DNA from: JADJLQ01 sp044227925
GTDB taxonomy: Bacteria > Bacteroidota > Bacteroidia > Chitinophagales > Saprospiraceae
Direction: 5' to 3'
DNA: 64,000 nucleotides
Assembly (NCBI GenBank): GCA_044227925.1
Contig: JBGAVW010000020.1
Span: forward strand, 6,759-70,758
The notes beneath the pieces were generated by a model. It was given only the letters and a program-made list of their open reading frames with translations, was not told where the DNA came from and ran no database searches. Positions 54,234-63,583 of the stretch are shown piece after piece (within the stretch, counting starts at the first letter, position 1; each line of letters begins with the position of its first letter). A program made the position numbers and the translations under genes.

Positions 54234-55778
54234 TTATTTGCATTCAAGGACTACAATACTTTTGGCAGGAATGTTGAGCTTGATTTTTCCCATTTCATTC
54301 TTGATGTCAGAAAATGGTTTCGCTACTATTTTATTTTTGTCATTAAAATCATTATAATCGTTGAATTTGGGCGAAGTAATTATTTTACCGGTGACTGTAC
54401 TCCACTTTAAATCATTTAATTGCAAATTAATAGTATGACTTTTTACTGGATCGATATTTACCAATGAAACATGTATAGCCCCATTAGCATCCTTCGATGA
54501 CGATATGTTCAATGAGGGTAGTTTTTTATCTTCCAGTACATAGTCTGGTGATGCAAATCGCGTAGGCAAATACTGAGCATCCATATGCACTTTATACAAA
54601 TCAAAAACATGATATGTAGGGGTTAGCAATAATTCTTTACCCTTAGTTAAAATCAGAGCTTGAAGTACATTTACAGTCTGAGCCAGGCAAGCGATTTTTA
54701 CACGGTCAGAGTGGTTATTAAATATGTTTAAGGTCATGCCGGCGACTAAAGCATCACGTAACGAATTTTGTTGATACAAAAACCCCGGATTGGTACCGGG
54801 TTCTACATCAGTCCAAACTCCCCATTCATCTACCACCAGGGCAACTTTCTTTGCCGGATCATATCGATCCATGATGGTTGAATGTTTTGTAACCAATTCA
54901 TCCATAAACCAGGCATTTTTCAGGGTGGTAAAATATTCAGATTCCACAAAATTTGTAGCCGATCCTTTTTTGGCCCAGGAAGTGCTGGGAATAGAATAAT
55001 GATGTAACGTAGTGCCCCACATCAAACTTGGATGAATGTTTTTCATCAAGGTTTCAGTCCAGTGATAGTCTGCACCATTAGCTCCGGATGCAATCCTGTT
55101 TATTGGAGCACCCGGGTAATTTCTGACAAAGGTCGCATAGCGTTTATATTCATCAGCATAATATTCCGCAGTCATATTACCACCACAGCCCCATGTTTCG
55201 TTGCCAACACCCCACCATTTCACTTTGTACGATTCGGGATGTCCATTCTGTTTCCGCAGATCAGAAAGTGTAGTTCCACCCGGGTGATTAAGATATTCTA
55301 CCCAGTTGGACATTTCTACCACAGTACCACTTCCTACATTACCCGCAATAAATGGGTCACATTCTATCAGTTCACACAGTTGCAGGAACTCTTCTGTACC
55401 AAAACTATTGTCTTCTACCACATTACCCCAATGCGTATTTACATATTTGGCCCGTTGGGCTCGGGGACCTATTCCATCCCGCCAGTGATATTCATCTGCG
55501 AAACAGCCACCTGGCCAACGAAGGTTGGGAATTTTTAATTTTTTTAAAGCATCTACAATATCCAATCTGATCCTGTCTTTTTTTGGTACATCCAATGTAT
55601 CCGACACCCAAAATCCATCATAGATACACCTACCCAGGTGTTCAGAAAAGTGGCCGTAAATGTGCTTATTGATTTGATGACTTGGTAGCGAACCATCCAC
55701 GATTACTCTGATCTCGGACTGACTATGCAAAGAAATCAAAGCCATGAGGCAAAATATAAAAACAGATCCCAGTTTCAT
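54234..55778 (-). CDS. Exported GH51 alpha-L-arabinofuranosidase
   Basis: It removes terminal arabinofuranose from arabinan, arabinoxylan or arabinogalactan side chains. A signal peptide ends near HSQ at residue 20. The GH51 signature residues are present: acid/base E194 in WWGVGNETWG and nucleophile E318 in LVVDEWGVW. Family motifs LRWPGGCFADEYHWRDGIGP and GHFSEHLGRCIYDGFW are also seen. The C-terminal beta domain is complete at 514 residues. It diverges from the uronate operon across 140 nt and heads the minus-strand sugar cluster. Confidence 0.95.
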   Translation of the reverse strand: MKLGSVFIFCLMALISLHSQSEIRVIVDGSLPSHQINKHIYGHFSEHLGRCIYDGFWVSDTLDVPKKDRIRLDIVDALKKLKIPNLRWPGGCFADEYHWRDGIGPRAQRAKYVNTHWGNVVEDNSFGTEEFLQLCELIECDPFIAGNVGSGTVVEMSNWVEYLNHPGGTTLSDLRKQNGHPESYKVKWWGVGNETWGCGGNMTAEYYADEYKRYATFVRNYPGAPINRIASGANGADYHWTETLMKNIHPSLMWGTTLHHYSIPSTSWAKKGSATNFVESEYFTTLKNAWFMDELVTKHSTIMDRYDPAKKVALVVDEWGVWTDVEPGTNPGFLYQQNSLRDALVAGMTLNIFNNHSDRVKIACLAQTVNVLQALILTKGKELLLTPTYHVFDLYKVHMDAQYLPTRFASPDYVLEDKKLPSLNISSSKDANGAIHVSLVNIDPVKSHTINLQLNDLKWSTVTGKIITSPKFNDYNDFNDKNKIVAKPFSDIKNEMGKIKLNIPAKSIVVLECK

Positions 55779-55885
55779 AAAAACTTAAAAATTTTGATTG
55801 CAATAATAATAAACTAAAACCATATAAACTTTAAAGAATTCATCTCAAGAAAGGTATGTTCAAAAACTGGATTGAATTAGGCTAT

Positions 55886-55908
55886 TTACCAGATTAATGG
55901 TAACATTG
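55886..55908 (+). promoter_or_regulatory. Candidate operator and -7-like box between the arabinofuranosidase and uxaB
   Basis: An inverted repeat TTACCA-N6-TGGTAA (55886-55903) runs into TAACATTG (55901-55908), a 7-of-8 match to TAnnTTTG that ends 10 nt before the uxaB ATG. The overlap suits a repressor site, but no regulator gene is present in the window. Confidence 0.4.
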
Positions 55909-55918
55909 TCGTATAAAA

Positions 55919-57421
55919 ATGACTGTGAAACAAAGGGCTTTACTCAATCGAGAATATGTAGATTATAAAGTGCAATTTCCTATCAATATAGTTCAATTTG
56001 GTACTGGAGTACTGCTACGCGGACTGGTAGATTATATATTTCAATTGGCAAATAATAACGGAGCGGAGAATGCGGTTGCTATGGTCAAATCCACTTCTGC
56101 AGAAACCCAGTCTTTTAAAGCCCAGGATGGTTTATATACTATAGTATCATCTGGTTTAAATGCAGACTTAAATCAAAGCACTGACAGTACACTAATCCGT
56201 TGTATACAGGATATATTAAGTGCTGAAAATGAATGGGCTAAGCTGGAGGCAGTATTTACTTCCGATTCACTTTCATTGGTAGTATCCAATGTGACTGAAG
56301 CCGGTTTGATATATGATCCCAAAATAAAGAACTCGGTTCCGGTTGGTTATCCGGCAAAACTGACCCATCTTTTATACAAAAGATATCTAGCCTTTGGCGG
56401 TGACCCTGCTAAAGGTTTGATTATAATTCCGACTGAATTACTAGTTGATAATGGTAAAATACTTTACCAATTTGTCCAGCAACATTCGTACGAAATGGGC
56501 TACCCGGACGATTTCAGATCCTGGTTGGAGAATTCTTGTTTTTTCTGCGACTCCCTGGTAGATCGGATAGTACCCGGAAAATGGACAGATAATCCAAATT
56601 TTACTCTGCCATATATCGATAATTTGGCAGTTGCCACAGAGCCATATTATTTGTGGGCTGTAAAAGGGAACCATTTTGTCAATGAATATTTTAATAAATA
56701 CAAAGGAATAAAGGGATTCGTCGTCACAGAAGATCTTACACCGTATCGGGAGCAAAAACTGAGACTATTAAATGGATGTCATACCTTGTTAACACCTATA
56801 GCATATGCGCTGGGCTGTAAAACGGTTGAGGAAATGATAAATAGTCCAATGCTATATTCCTTCTTCATTCAAGTGGTAGAAACAGAAATATTACCTACCC
56901 TAAAAAACATAAGCCCTACAGCTGCAGAATTTTACAAGCACATGACTTCCAGATGGAAAAACCCATCTATAAAACATGAACTAAAGTCGATCCTGGCACA
57001 ATCCGTCACCAAAATGCAGATCAGAAACGGAGATACATTTATTAGATTTTACGAAGAATTTGAATACTTACCTCCATTTCTTACCTTTGGATTTGCAATT
57101 TTTTTACGAGTATACCAGCCTAAGGTGATTGATAAAAATACATATTTAAGTGAAGGCAATCCATTTCCGTTGATTGAATTTAATGATCAAAAAGCAGAGG
57201 CTTTGTACTCCTATTGGCATAAAATGTCCCATGCTGATCAAAATGCGATCAAAGCCTGCATAGCCGATCTATTAAGTGACAAAACCATATTTGATCATAA
57301 ATTCGTTTCCTTACCCGGATTTACTGATAAGATTATATCCCATTACCTGGATATAGAAAAGAACGGTCTGGAATCCTGTATACTACACCAATTAAATTTA
57401 AAAGCACGAAATGACCAGTAA
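55919..57421 (+). CDS. uxaB: Tagaturonate reductase (altronate oxidoreductase)
   Basis: It reduces tagaturonate to altronate with NADH in galacturonate breakdown. It belongs to the mannitol dehydrogenase family. The N-terminal NAD loop is INIVQFGTGVLLRGLVDY. UxaB-type motifs are VSNVTEAGLIYD, YPAKLTHLLYKR, IIIPTELLVDNG, FFCDSLVDRIVPG and REQKLRLLNGCHTLLTPIA. The tagaturonate rather than fructuronate assignment rests on these motifs and on length (500 residues). It overlaps uxaC by 11 nt and opens the uronate operon. Confidence 0.92.
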   Translation: MTVKQRALLNREYVDYKVQFPINIVQFGTGVLLRGLVDYIFQLANNNGAENAVAMVKSTSAETQSFKAQDGLYTIVSSGLNADLNQSTDSTLIRCIQDILSAENEWAKLEAVFTSDSLSLVVSNVTEAGLIYDPKIKNSVPVGYPAKLTHLLYKRYLAFGGDPAKGLIIIPTELLVDNGKILYQFVQQHSYEMGYPDDFRSWLENSCFFCDSLVDRIVPGKWTDNPNFTLPYIDNLAVATEPYYLWAVKGNHFVNEYFNKYKGIKGFVVTEDLTPYREQKLRLLNGCHTLLTPIAYALGCKTVEEMINSPMLYSFFIQVVETEILPTLKNISPTAAEFYKHMTSRWKNPSIKHELKSILAQSVTKMQIRNGDTFIRFYEEFEYLPPFLTFGFAIFLRVYQPKVIDKNTYLSEGNPFPLIEFNDQKAEALYSYWHKMSHADQNAIKACIADLLSDKTIFDHKFVSLPGFTDKIISHYLDIEKNGLESCILHQLNLKARNDQ

Positions 57422-58835
57422 TACCATTCTAAAGTCATTAGAAAAATCGTTTGTAACTGAAGACTTTATTTTAAAATCAGATATTGCACGACGCTTGTAT
57501 TTTGAGTATGCCAAAGACATGCCCATCATAGATTACCATTGTCATTTATCTCCTGAACAAATAGCTTCTGATCACAAATTTGAAAATCTAACAGATATTT
57601 GGCTAAAGGGTGATCACTATAAATGGAGAGCCATGCGGGCTTTAGGTATTGATGAATCATTCATCACCGGAAATAGATCTGACAGGGAAAAATTTTTGAA
57701 GTGGGCTGAGGCAGTACCCTATACTATGCGCAATCCTTTATATCATTGGACTCATATGGAGCTAAAAAATCCTTTTGAGATAGACTATTTATTAAATCCA
57801 AAATCCGCAGAATTTATTTATGATTTCGTTGGCGAAAAAATAAATAATTGGAGTACCAATACCATTCTAAATCATTTTAAAGTAGAAGTGGTAGGAACTA
57901 CAGATGACCCATGTGATAGTCTGCATTATCATCATAAAATAAAAAAAGACCACAATGGACTAACTGTGGTCCCTACTTTCAGACCTGACCAATTATTAAA
58001 TATTGACCAGCCATCTCTATTTTCAGCCTATATCCAAAGGCTCGCAGAAGTATCCGGCGTACCTATTTCTACTTTTGATGATGTATTGCATGCAATAAAA
58101 GTGAGACACGACTATTTTAATGGACTTGGTTGTAAGGCATCAGATCATGGTCAGATTTATTTATTTGCGGAGGACTATACGATTGGGGAGGTAAAAAGTA
58201 TTTTTAATAAAGCATTGCAAGGCTTTCCCTTATCTCCGCTTGAATCAGCTAAATATAAATCCGCTATCCAGTATGAACTAGCAGTGATGGATTGGTCACG
58301 TGGATGGGTACAGCAGTTTCATTTGGGTGCCATACGAAACAATAATTCAAGGCTATTGAAAACACTAGGAAAAGATATTGGGGTAGATAGTATTGGAGAT
58401 TATTTACAAATAGAAGCCATGTCCAAATTTTTCGATCGACTCGATCAGGAAAACAAACTCACCAAAACCATAATTTATAATGTCAATCCAGTTTTCAATG
58501 CCGCATTTGCCACTATGGCTGGCAACTTTCAGGATGGCACTATACGAGGTAAGATGCAATTTGGAAGTGGCTGGTGGTTTTTGGATCAAAAAGATGGTAT
58601 GACAGATCAAATAAACATACTATCAAATATGGGGGTACTGTCCTGCTTCGTAGGCATGATTACAGATAGCAGATCATTCCTATCTTTTCCTAGACATGAG
58701 TATTTTCGAAGGATACTTTGTAATCTTTTCGGTAATGATATTGTACAAGGCGAATTGCCAAATGACATAACCTGGATAGGTAAAATAATACAGGATATAT
58801 GTTATACCAATGCAAAAAATTATTTTAATTTTTAA
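57411..58835 (+). CDS. uxaC: Glucuronate/galacturonate isomerase
   Basis: It isomerises D-galacturonate to tagaturonate and D-glucuronate to fructuronate. It is an amidohydrolase-fold enzyme. The metal histidines are in IIDYHCHLSPEQI near residue 42. DIWLKGDHYKWRAMRALG, GTTDDPCDSLHYH and WVQQFHLGAIRNNN are diagnostic. The 474-residue length is normal. It starts 11 nt inside uxaB, so the two are translationally coupled. Confidence 0.96.
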   Translation: MTSNTILKSLEKSFVTEDFILKSDIARRLYFEYAKDMPIIDYHCHLSPEQIASDHKFENLTDIWLKGDHYKWRAMRALGIDESFITGNRSDREKFLKWAEAVPYTMRNPLYHWTHMELKNPFEIDYLLNPKSAEFIYDFVGEKINNWSTNTILNHFKVEVVGTTDDPCDSLHYHHKIKKDHNGLTVVPTFRPDQLLNIDQPSLFSAYIQRLAEVSGVPISTFDDVLHAIKVRHDYFNGLGCKASDHGQIYLFAEDYTIGEVKSIFNKALQGFPLSPLESAKYKSAIQYELAVMDWSRGWVQQFHLGAIRNNNSRLLKTLGKDIGVDSIGDYLQIEAMSKFFDRLDQENKLTKTIIYNVNPVFNAAFATMAGNFQDGTIRGKMQFGSGWWFLDQKDGMTDQINILSNMGVLSCFVGMITDSRSFLSFPRHEYFRRILCNLFGNDIVQGELPNDITWIGKIIQDICYTNAKNYFNF

Positions 58836-58866
58836 ATTTATCAAACCAATTAAGAACTAAAAAAAT

Positions 58867-59892
58867 ATGTCAAAAAAAGTTGTTACTCTCGGGGAAATCA
58901 TGTTGAGACTATCTACACCCGATTATAAACGGTTTGTACAAGCAGAGTCGTTGGATGTGACCTACGGTGGAGGCGAGGCTAATGTAGCTGCCGCTTTGTG
59001 CAACTATGGATTGAATGGTACATTTGTCACCAAAGTTCCAGACAATCCTATAGGGCAATCTGCCATCAATCACCTCAGGCGTTATGGAGTTGACACCCAA
59101 TTTATAGTCAAAGGGGGCGATCGTCTGGGAATTTATTTCCTAGAAACGGGGGCTAGTATGAGAGCATCACAGGTCATTTATGATAGAGCAGGAGCTTCCA
59201 TCTCCGAAGCAAAAGCAAGTGATTTTAATTTCGATACCATCCTGGATGGTGCAGCCTGGTTCCATACCACAGGTATTACTCCTGCCCTCAGCGATTCTGC
59301 AATTGAATTGACCGAGGTGGCACTGAAAGCAGCTCGTGCAAAAGGCATTACTACCAGTATAGATCTGAACTATAGAAAAAAACTTTGGACAAAAGAAAAA
59401 GCGCGTGAAGTAATGACTCGCCTTTGCCAATATGTGGATGTGTGCATTGGTAATGAAGAAGATGCTGATACTACGTTAGGTTTTAAAGCTGCTCATTCTG
59501 ATGTAACGAAAGGCGAACTCAATTTGGATGGGTACAAAGATGTATTTAAACAAATGAAGGCAAAATTCGGATTTAAATTTATTGCTTCCTCATTAAGAGA
59601 AAGTCATAGTGCCAGTGATAATGGTTGGAGTGCCCTGGTGTATGATGGTTCTGAATTTTATCATACCAAACAATACCAGGTAAGAATAATAGATCGCGTA
59701 GGAAGCGGTGATTCCTTTGCCAGTGGTCTGATATTCGGATTAATCACAGGAATGAGTATGAAAGATGCTGCGGAATTTGGAGTTGCTGCCAGTGCACTGA
59801 AACATACGATACCCGGCGATATGAACCATGCGACCCTCAAAGAAGTACAGGAATTGATGAAAGGCGATGGGAGTGGAAGAGTACAGAGATAA
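58867..59892 (+). CDS. kdgK: 2-keto-3-deoxygluconate kinase (PfkB family), first copy
   Basis: It phosphorylates 2-keto-3-deoxygluconate to KDPG. PfkB motifs are GEIMLRLSTPDYKRF and TYGGGEANVAAALC at the N-terminus and the ATP/anion-hole motif DRVGSGDSFASG at the C-terminus. RLGIYFLETG is typical of KDG kinases. The 341 residues include a C-terminal GDGSGRVQR tail shared with the second copy. It lies 31 nt after uxaC. A paralogue lies downstream of eda. Confidence 0.9.
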   Translation: MSKKVVTLGEIMLRLSTPDYKRFVQAESLDVTYGGGEANVAAALCNYGLNGTFVTKVPDNPIGQSAINHLRRYGVDTQFIVKGGDRLGIYFLETGASMRASQVIYDRAGASISEAKASDFNFDTILDGAAWFHTTGITPALSDSAIELTEVALKAARAKGITTSIDLNYRKKLWTKEKAREVMTRLCQYVDVCIGNEEDADTTLGFKAAHSDVTKGELNLDGYKDVFKQMKAKFGFKFIASSLRESHSASDNGWSALVYDGSEFYHTKQYQVRIIDRVGSGDSFASGLIFGLITGMSMKDAAEFGVAASALKHTIPGDMNHATLKEVQELMKGDGSGRVQR

Positions 59893-59962
59893 AGCAATGT
59901 ACATCGTACCATGAGCTAATTACGAATTACGATTTACCAATAAATAACAACCTATTGATATC

Positions 59963-60412
59963 ATGATAATAGATAAACTGGAAAATGCGGAGAAATACTA
60001 CAATATACATCCTTTGTTTAAAGAGGCATTTGCATACATAGTCTCTACTGATTTGGCCAATGCAGATCATGGTTCTATGCAAATTACGGCAGGATTAAAA
60101 GCAATATATTCCGATGCGCCTGGTAAAACAAAAGAACTGAGCATGGAAAAATTTGAATGTCATAATCAAAATATTGATATCCAGGTATGTATCCGGGGAA
60201 ATGAAACCATTGGTTGGAAACCACGCCAGGATTGTACATCCCCAAAAGGGGAATATAGCACAGAAAAAGATGTTTTGTTTTACAATGACACACCCGATAT
60301 GTTTTTCAATTTGAAAGACGGACAGTTTGCTATTTTTTTTCCTGAAGATGTACATGCACCCATGATCGGAACAGGAATGATCAAAAAACTGGTGATGAAA
60401 GTAAAAATATAA
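59963..60412 (+). CDS. YhcH/YjgK/YiaL family protein
   Basis: This is a small cupin-like protein of the YhcH/EbgC family. Members sit in sugar-acid and sialic-acid operons and may act on anomeric or isomeric forms of the sugar. The motif ECHNQNIDIQVCIRGNETIGW holds the conserved histidine and glutamate residues. FAIFFPEDVHAPMIG near the end holds the metal-binding histidine. At 149 residues it matches the family. It sits between kdgK and eda; the exact reaction is unproven. Confidence 0.9.
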   Translation: MIIDKLENAEKYYNIHPLFKEAFAYIVSTDLANADHGSMQITAGLKAIYSDAPGKTKELSMEKFECHNQNIDIQVCIRGNETIGWKPRQDCTSPKGEYSTEKDVLFYNDTPDMFFNLKDGQFAIFFPEDVHAPMIGTGMIKKLVMKVKI

Positions 60413-60442
60413 TTATCAACTAAAATTCTCAATAGTATTACC

Positions 60443-61105
60443 ATGTCAAAAATACAAGAGGTCACAGAGGCAATTAAATCACAAGGTATCTTACCGCTTT
60501 ATTTTAATGCAAGTAAGGAGGTGAGTATAGAAATAGCCAGAGCAGTATATGCAGCCGGAATACGTGCGATTGAATATACCAACCGCGGAGATGCTGCCTT
60601 TGAAAATTTTAAATCTATAAAAAAAATAAGGGATAATGAAATGCCTGATTTATTATTGGGAATAGGCACAATTAAAAATCTGGAAGCAGCCAATGCCTAC
60701 TTTGAAGCAGGAGCAGATTTTATGGTAAGCCCCGGATTCGTACTGGAAGTAGCACAAATGGCATTGGCCAATGATATCATGTATGCACCGGGATGCATGA
60801 CTCCTTCCGAGATTATTGCCGCTGAAAATGCAGGTGTAGGTTTTATTAAATTATTTCCAGGCAACATTTTAGGGCCAGAGTTTTTGTCGGGAATCAAAGA
60901 GATCTTCCCAAAACTACTGTTCATGCCAACCGGAGGAGTGGATACTACACGGGAAAGTATCGAAGCTTGGTTTAAAGCTGGCGTCTGCGCAGTAGGCATG
61001 GGCTCCAAACTCATCAGTAAAAAATTAATGGAGGCAAAAGAGTATGCATCAATAGAGTCCGATACAAGAACTGTACTCCAGTTAATTAAAGAAATAAAAA
61101 AATAA
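60443..61105 (+). CDS. eda: KDPG/KHG aldolase
   Basis: It splits 2-keto-3-deoxy-6-phosphogluconate into pyruvate and glyceraldehyde-3-phosphate. The Schiff-base lysine is K136 in VGFIKLFPGN. The catalytic glutamate E44 is in AIEYTNRGD. Other motifs are LLGIGTIKNLEAA, FMVSPGF, YAPGCMTPSEI and FMPTGGVD. The 220-residue length is normal. It completes the lower uronate pathway in this operon. Confidence 0.95.
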   Translation: MSKIQEVTEAIKSQGILPLYFNASKEVSIEIARAVYAAGIRAIEYTNRGDAAFENFKSIKKIRDNEMPDLLLGIGTIKNLEAANAYFEAGADFMVSPGFVLEVAQMALANDIMYAPGCMTPSEIIAAENAGVGFIKLFPGNILGPEFLSGIKEIFPKLLFMPTGGVDTTRESIEAWFKAGVCAVGMGSKLISKKLMEAKEYASIESDTRTVLQLIKEIKK

Positions 61106-61126
61106 AATAGATCTCTGCCAAAAAAT

Positions 61127-62122
61127 ATGAATATAATCTGTTTCGGTGAAGTCATGCTCAGGCTCAGTCCTTTCATGTATCAAAAACTGGAACAATCGAA
61201 GTCCTTTTCTTTAGATTTTGGTGGATCAGAATCTAATGTCGCAGTTACACTTGCCCAGTTGAAGCAAGATGTTCGTTATGTAACCAGGGTACCCAATACT
61301 GGTTTTGGTCAGGCAGCCTTAAATAGTTTGAAACAATTTGGAATTGATACTTCTCATTCAATATATGGTGGTGATCGGCTCGGAATATACTACGTAGAGT
61401 TGGGTTCCGGTCGCCGTAGCAGCAAGGTGATCTATGACCGGAAAAACAGTGGTATGCATTCACTTCATACCGGAATGTTTGATTGGCGCCAGATCTGTAC
61501 TAGTGCAGATTGGTTTCATTGGTCTGGCATTACACCTGCATTAAGTAAAAACGCTGCTGATGCCTGCAAAGAGGCTATAATTTATGCTAAGCAATCCGGA
61601 TTGAAAGTTTCCTGTGATCTCAACTATAGGTCAAAATTGTGGGACTATGGTTTCAAGCCGTATTCCATAATGCCGGAGTTAATTGAAAACTGTGATATGA
61701 TCATCGGGGATATGGATGTAATGGAAACGTATTTTCAGCTTCCCTGTACTGATATGTATGATGGATTTAAAAAATTGGCTGATCGATTTCCAAACCTGGA
61801 ATACATAGGGCTTACTGAAAGGGCTGGATATTCAGCGACACACAATACATACCAGGGGTATATATATCACAGTGGGGTGATAGAGGAATCAAAAAAATAT
61901 GATTTACCGGACATGATTGATCGGATTGGTAGTGGTGATGCTTTTACAGCAGGACTAATACATATGTTACAGAATAACAAAAATACACTGTCAGAAACCA
62001 TTGAGTTTGCAACTGCCACCTCAATATACAAACACTATGTGCCTGGAGATATGAATTATTTTAGTCAGGAGGATATTTTAGGACTGATCAAAGGTCAATC
62101 CGGCGGAAAAGTTAAAAGATAA
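61127..62122 (+). CDS. PfkB family sugar kinase, paralogue of kdgK
   Basis: This second KDG-kinase-like protein has the same overall plan as the copy at 58867. Motifs are GEVMLRLSPFMYQKL, DFGGSESNVAVTLAQ, RLGIYYVELGSG, VIYDRKNSGMHSL and DRIGSGDAFTAG. It differs at the GGxExN motif (GGSESN against GGGEAN) and in the active-site neighbourhood, so it may prefer a different sugar acid. It lies 21 nt after eda in the same operon. Divergence between the copies looks large, so this is not a recent duplication. Confidence 0.85.
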   Translation: MNIICFGEVMLRLSPFMYQKLEQSKSFSLDFGGSESNVAVTLAQLKQDVRYVTRVPNTGFGQAALNSLKQFGIDTSHSIYGGDRLGIYYVELGSGRRSSKVIYDRKNSGMHSLHTGMFDWRQICTSADWFHWSGITPALSKNAADACKEAIIYAKQSGLKVSCDLNYRSKLWDYGFKPYSIMPELIENCDMIIGDMDVMETYFQLPCTDMYDGFKKLADRFPNLEYIGLTERAGYSATHNTYQGYIYHSGVIEESKKYDLPDMIDRIGSGDAFTAGLIHMLQNNKNTLSETIEFATATSIYKHYVPGDMNYFSQEDILGLIKGQSGGKVKR

Positions 62123-62206
62123 TATTTACCCATCCCCTTCTTGAATTTAGTAATTGCTCCTTTTCAATTAACATTTTTCTTACCTTACATCTCTTAAAGA
62201 CCTTAA

Positions 62207-63499
62207 ATGCAAAAAGTTGGAAACTATAGATGGGTAATCTGCGGATTACTTTTTTTTGCTACTACGATTAACTACGTAGATCGGGCAGTAATCAGTCTCG
62301 TAAAAGAATACCTGGACGAAGAGTTTAAATGGTCTAAAAATGACTACGCCAATATTACTATAGCCTTCCAGGCAGCTTATGCCATAGCCATGTTATTTGC
62401 AGGAAGGTTAATAGACTGGTTAGGGACTAAGACAGGGTATGCAATAGCTTTAATTACCTGGTCTTTTGCCGCCATGGCTCATTTTTTTATTAAAACCAAT
62501 TTGGGGTTTATTTTTGCCAGAATAGGATTAGGAGTTACGGAATCCGGAAATTTTCCAGCTGCAATTAAAACGGTATCCGAATGGTTTCCAAAGAAAGAGC
62601 GGTCCTTTGCGACCGGGATTTTCAATGCCGGAACCAATGTAGGAGCTATCATAGCACCTTTAACAGTACCTTTCATTGCATATAATTATGGTTGGCGATT
62701 AACCTTTTTATTTGTCGGAGCAGCCGGGCTGATCTGGCTTATATTTTGGTACATGTTTTATGAAGTACCTACAAAACAAAAAAGACTTTCTCAACCAGAA
62801 TTCGATTTTATCCATTCAGATGTGGATGAGCAGAATAATACCAATGAAATGGTGTCAAAACCAAGTTGGACTAAACTTTTACTGTTTAAACAAACCTGGG
62901 CATTTGCTATGGGAAAGTTTTTGACCGATGGAGTATGGTGGTTTTATTTGTTTTGGTTGCCCGACTTTCTCAAAGAACAATACGGTCTTACCAAAACAGA
63001 TCTGGCCTTTCCCACAGCAATGGTATTTATCATTGCTACTGTGGGCAGTGTATTTGGAGGGTGGCTACCTGGATGGTTAATGTCTAAAGGGTGGGAAGCT
63101 TATCGTGCGCGGAAATCGGCCATGTTTGTATATGCAGCATGTGCATTACCGGTAGTGATTTCCCAGTGGATGGGATCTTTCAATATGTGGTTAGCAGTAC
63201 TGATGATTGGCTTTGCAGCTTCAGCTCACCAGGCATGGAGTGCCAATCTTTTTACCACGGTAAGTGACATGTTTCCCAAAATATCAGTTGGCTCTGTAAC
63301 CGGCATAGGAGGCATGATTGGAGGTATTGGAGGAATATTAGTATCCAAGGGCGCAGGCTTGCTTTTTGATTATTATAAGGCATTGGGCCATATTCAAACA
63401 GGATACTATATCGTATTTGTGTACTGTGGGCTTGCCTATCTAACTGCCTGGGCTTTAATGCATTTTTTGGTACCAAAAATGCAAAGGATTCAACTATAA
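62207..63499 (+). CDS. MFS hexuronate transporter (ExuT-like)
   Basis: This is a predicted inner-membrane symporter for hexuronates of the anion:cation symporter group of the major facilitator family. About 12 membrane helices fit in 430 residues. Signature features are FFATTINYVDRAVISL at the start of helix 1, the GRLIDWLGTKTGYA loop between helices 2 and 3, and GLGVTESGNFPAAIKTVSEW. These match the ExuT/GarP/DgoT group. Its position at the end of the uronate operon supports galacturonate or glucuronate as substrate. Confidence 0.9.
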   Translation: MQKVGNYRWVICGLLFFATTINYVDRAVISLVKEYLDEEFKWSKNDYANITIAFQAAYAIAMLFAGRLIDWLGTKTGYAIALITWSFAAMAHFFIKTNLGFIFARIGLGVTESGNFPAAIKTVSEWFPKKERSFATGIFNAGTNVGAIIAPLTVPFIAYNYGWRLTFLFVGAAGLIWLIFWYMFYEVPTKQKRLSQPEFDFIHSDVDEQNNTNEMVSKPSWTKLLLFKQTWAFAMGKFLTDGVWWFYLFWLPDFLKEQYGLTKTDLAFPTAMVFIIATVGSVFGGWLPGWLMSKGWEAYRARKSAMFVYAACALPVVISQWMGSFNMWLAVLMIGFAASAHQAWSANLFTTVSDMFPKISVGSVTGIGGMIGGIGGILVSKGAGLLFDYYKALGHIQTGYYIVFVYCGLAYLTAWALMHFLVPKMQRIQL

Positions 63500-63527
63500 T
63501 AATTCGATAAATTTTAGGTAAAAATTG

Positions 63528-63535
63528 TATATTTG
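63528..63535 (+). promoter_or_regulatory. -7 promoter box (TATATTTG) for tRNA-Met
   Basis: This full TAnnTTTG match lies 48 nt before the tRNA. It is the same octamer as the tRNA-Gly box at 29523. Confidence 0.5.
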
Positions 63536-63583
63536 CACCTCCAAAATCGATGCTTTCCTGTCGATTTCTTATTTTGACATCAT

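Noticed and set aside
55032..55538. 168-codon plus-strand open frame
   Set aside because: It is wholly antisense to the GH51 arabinofuranosidase, whose catalytic motifs are complete.
55919..57421. Mannitol dehydrogenase or fructuronate reductase
   Set aside because: The motifs around the NAD loop and the KLRLLNGCHT segment, together with the adjacent uxaC, fit UxaB better, though the family is shared.
60697..61176. 159-codon minus-strand open frame
   Set aside because: It is a shadow of eda and the start of the second kinase; no protein-like features.
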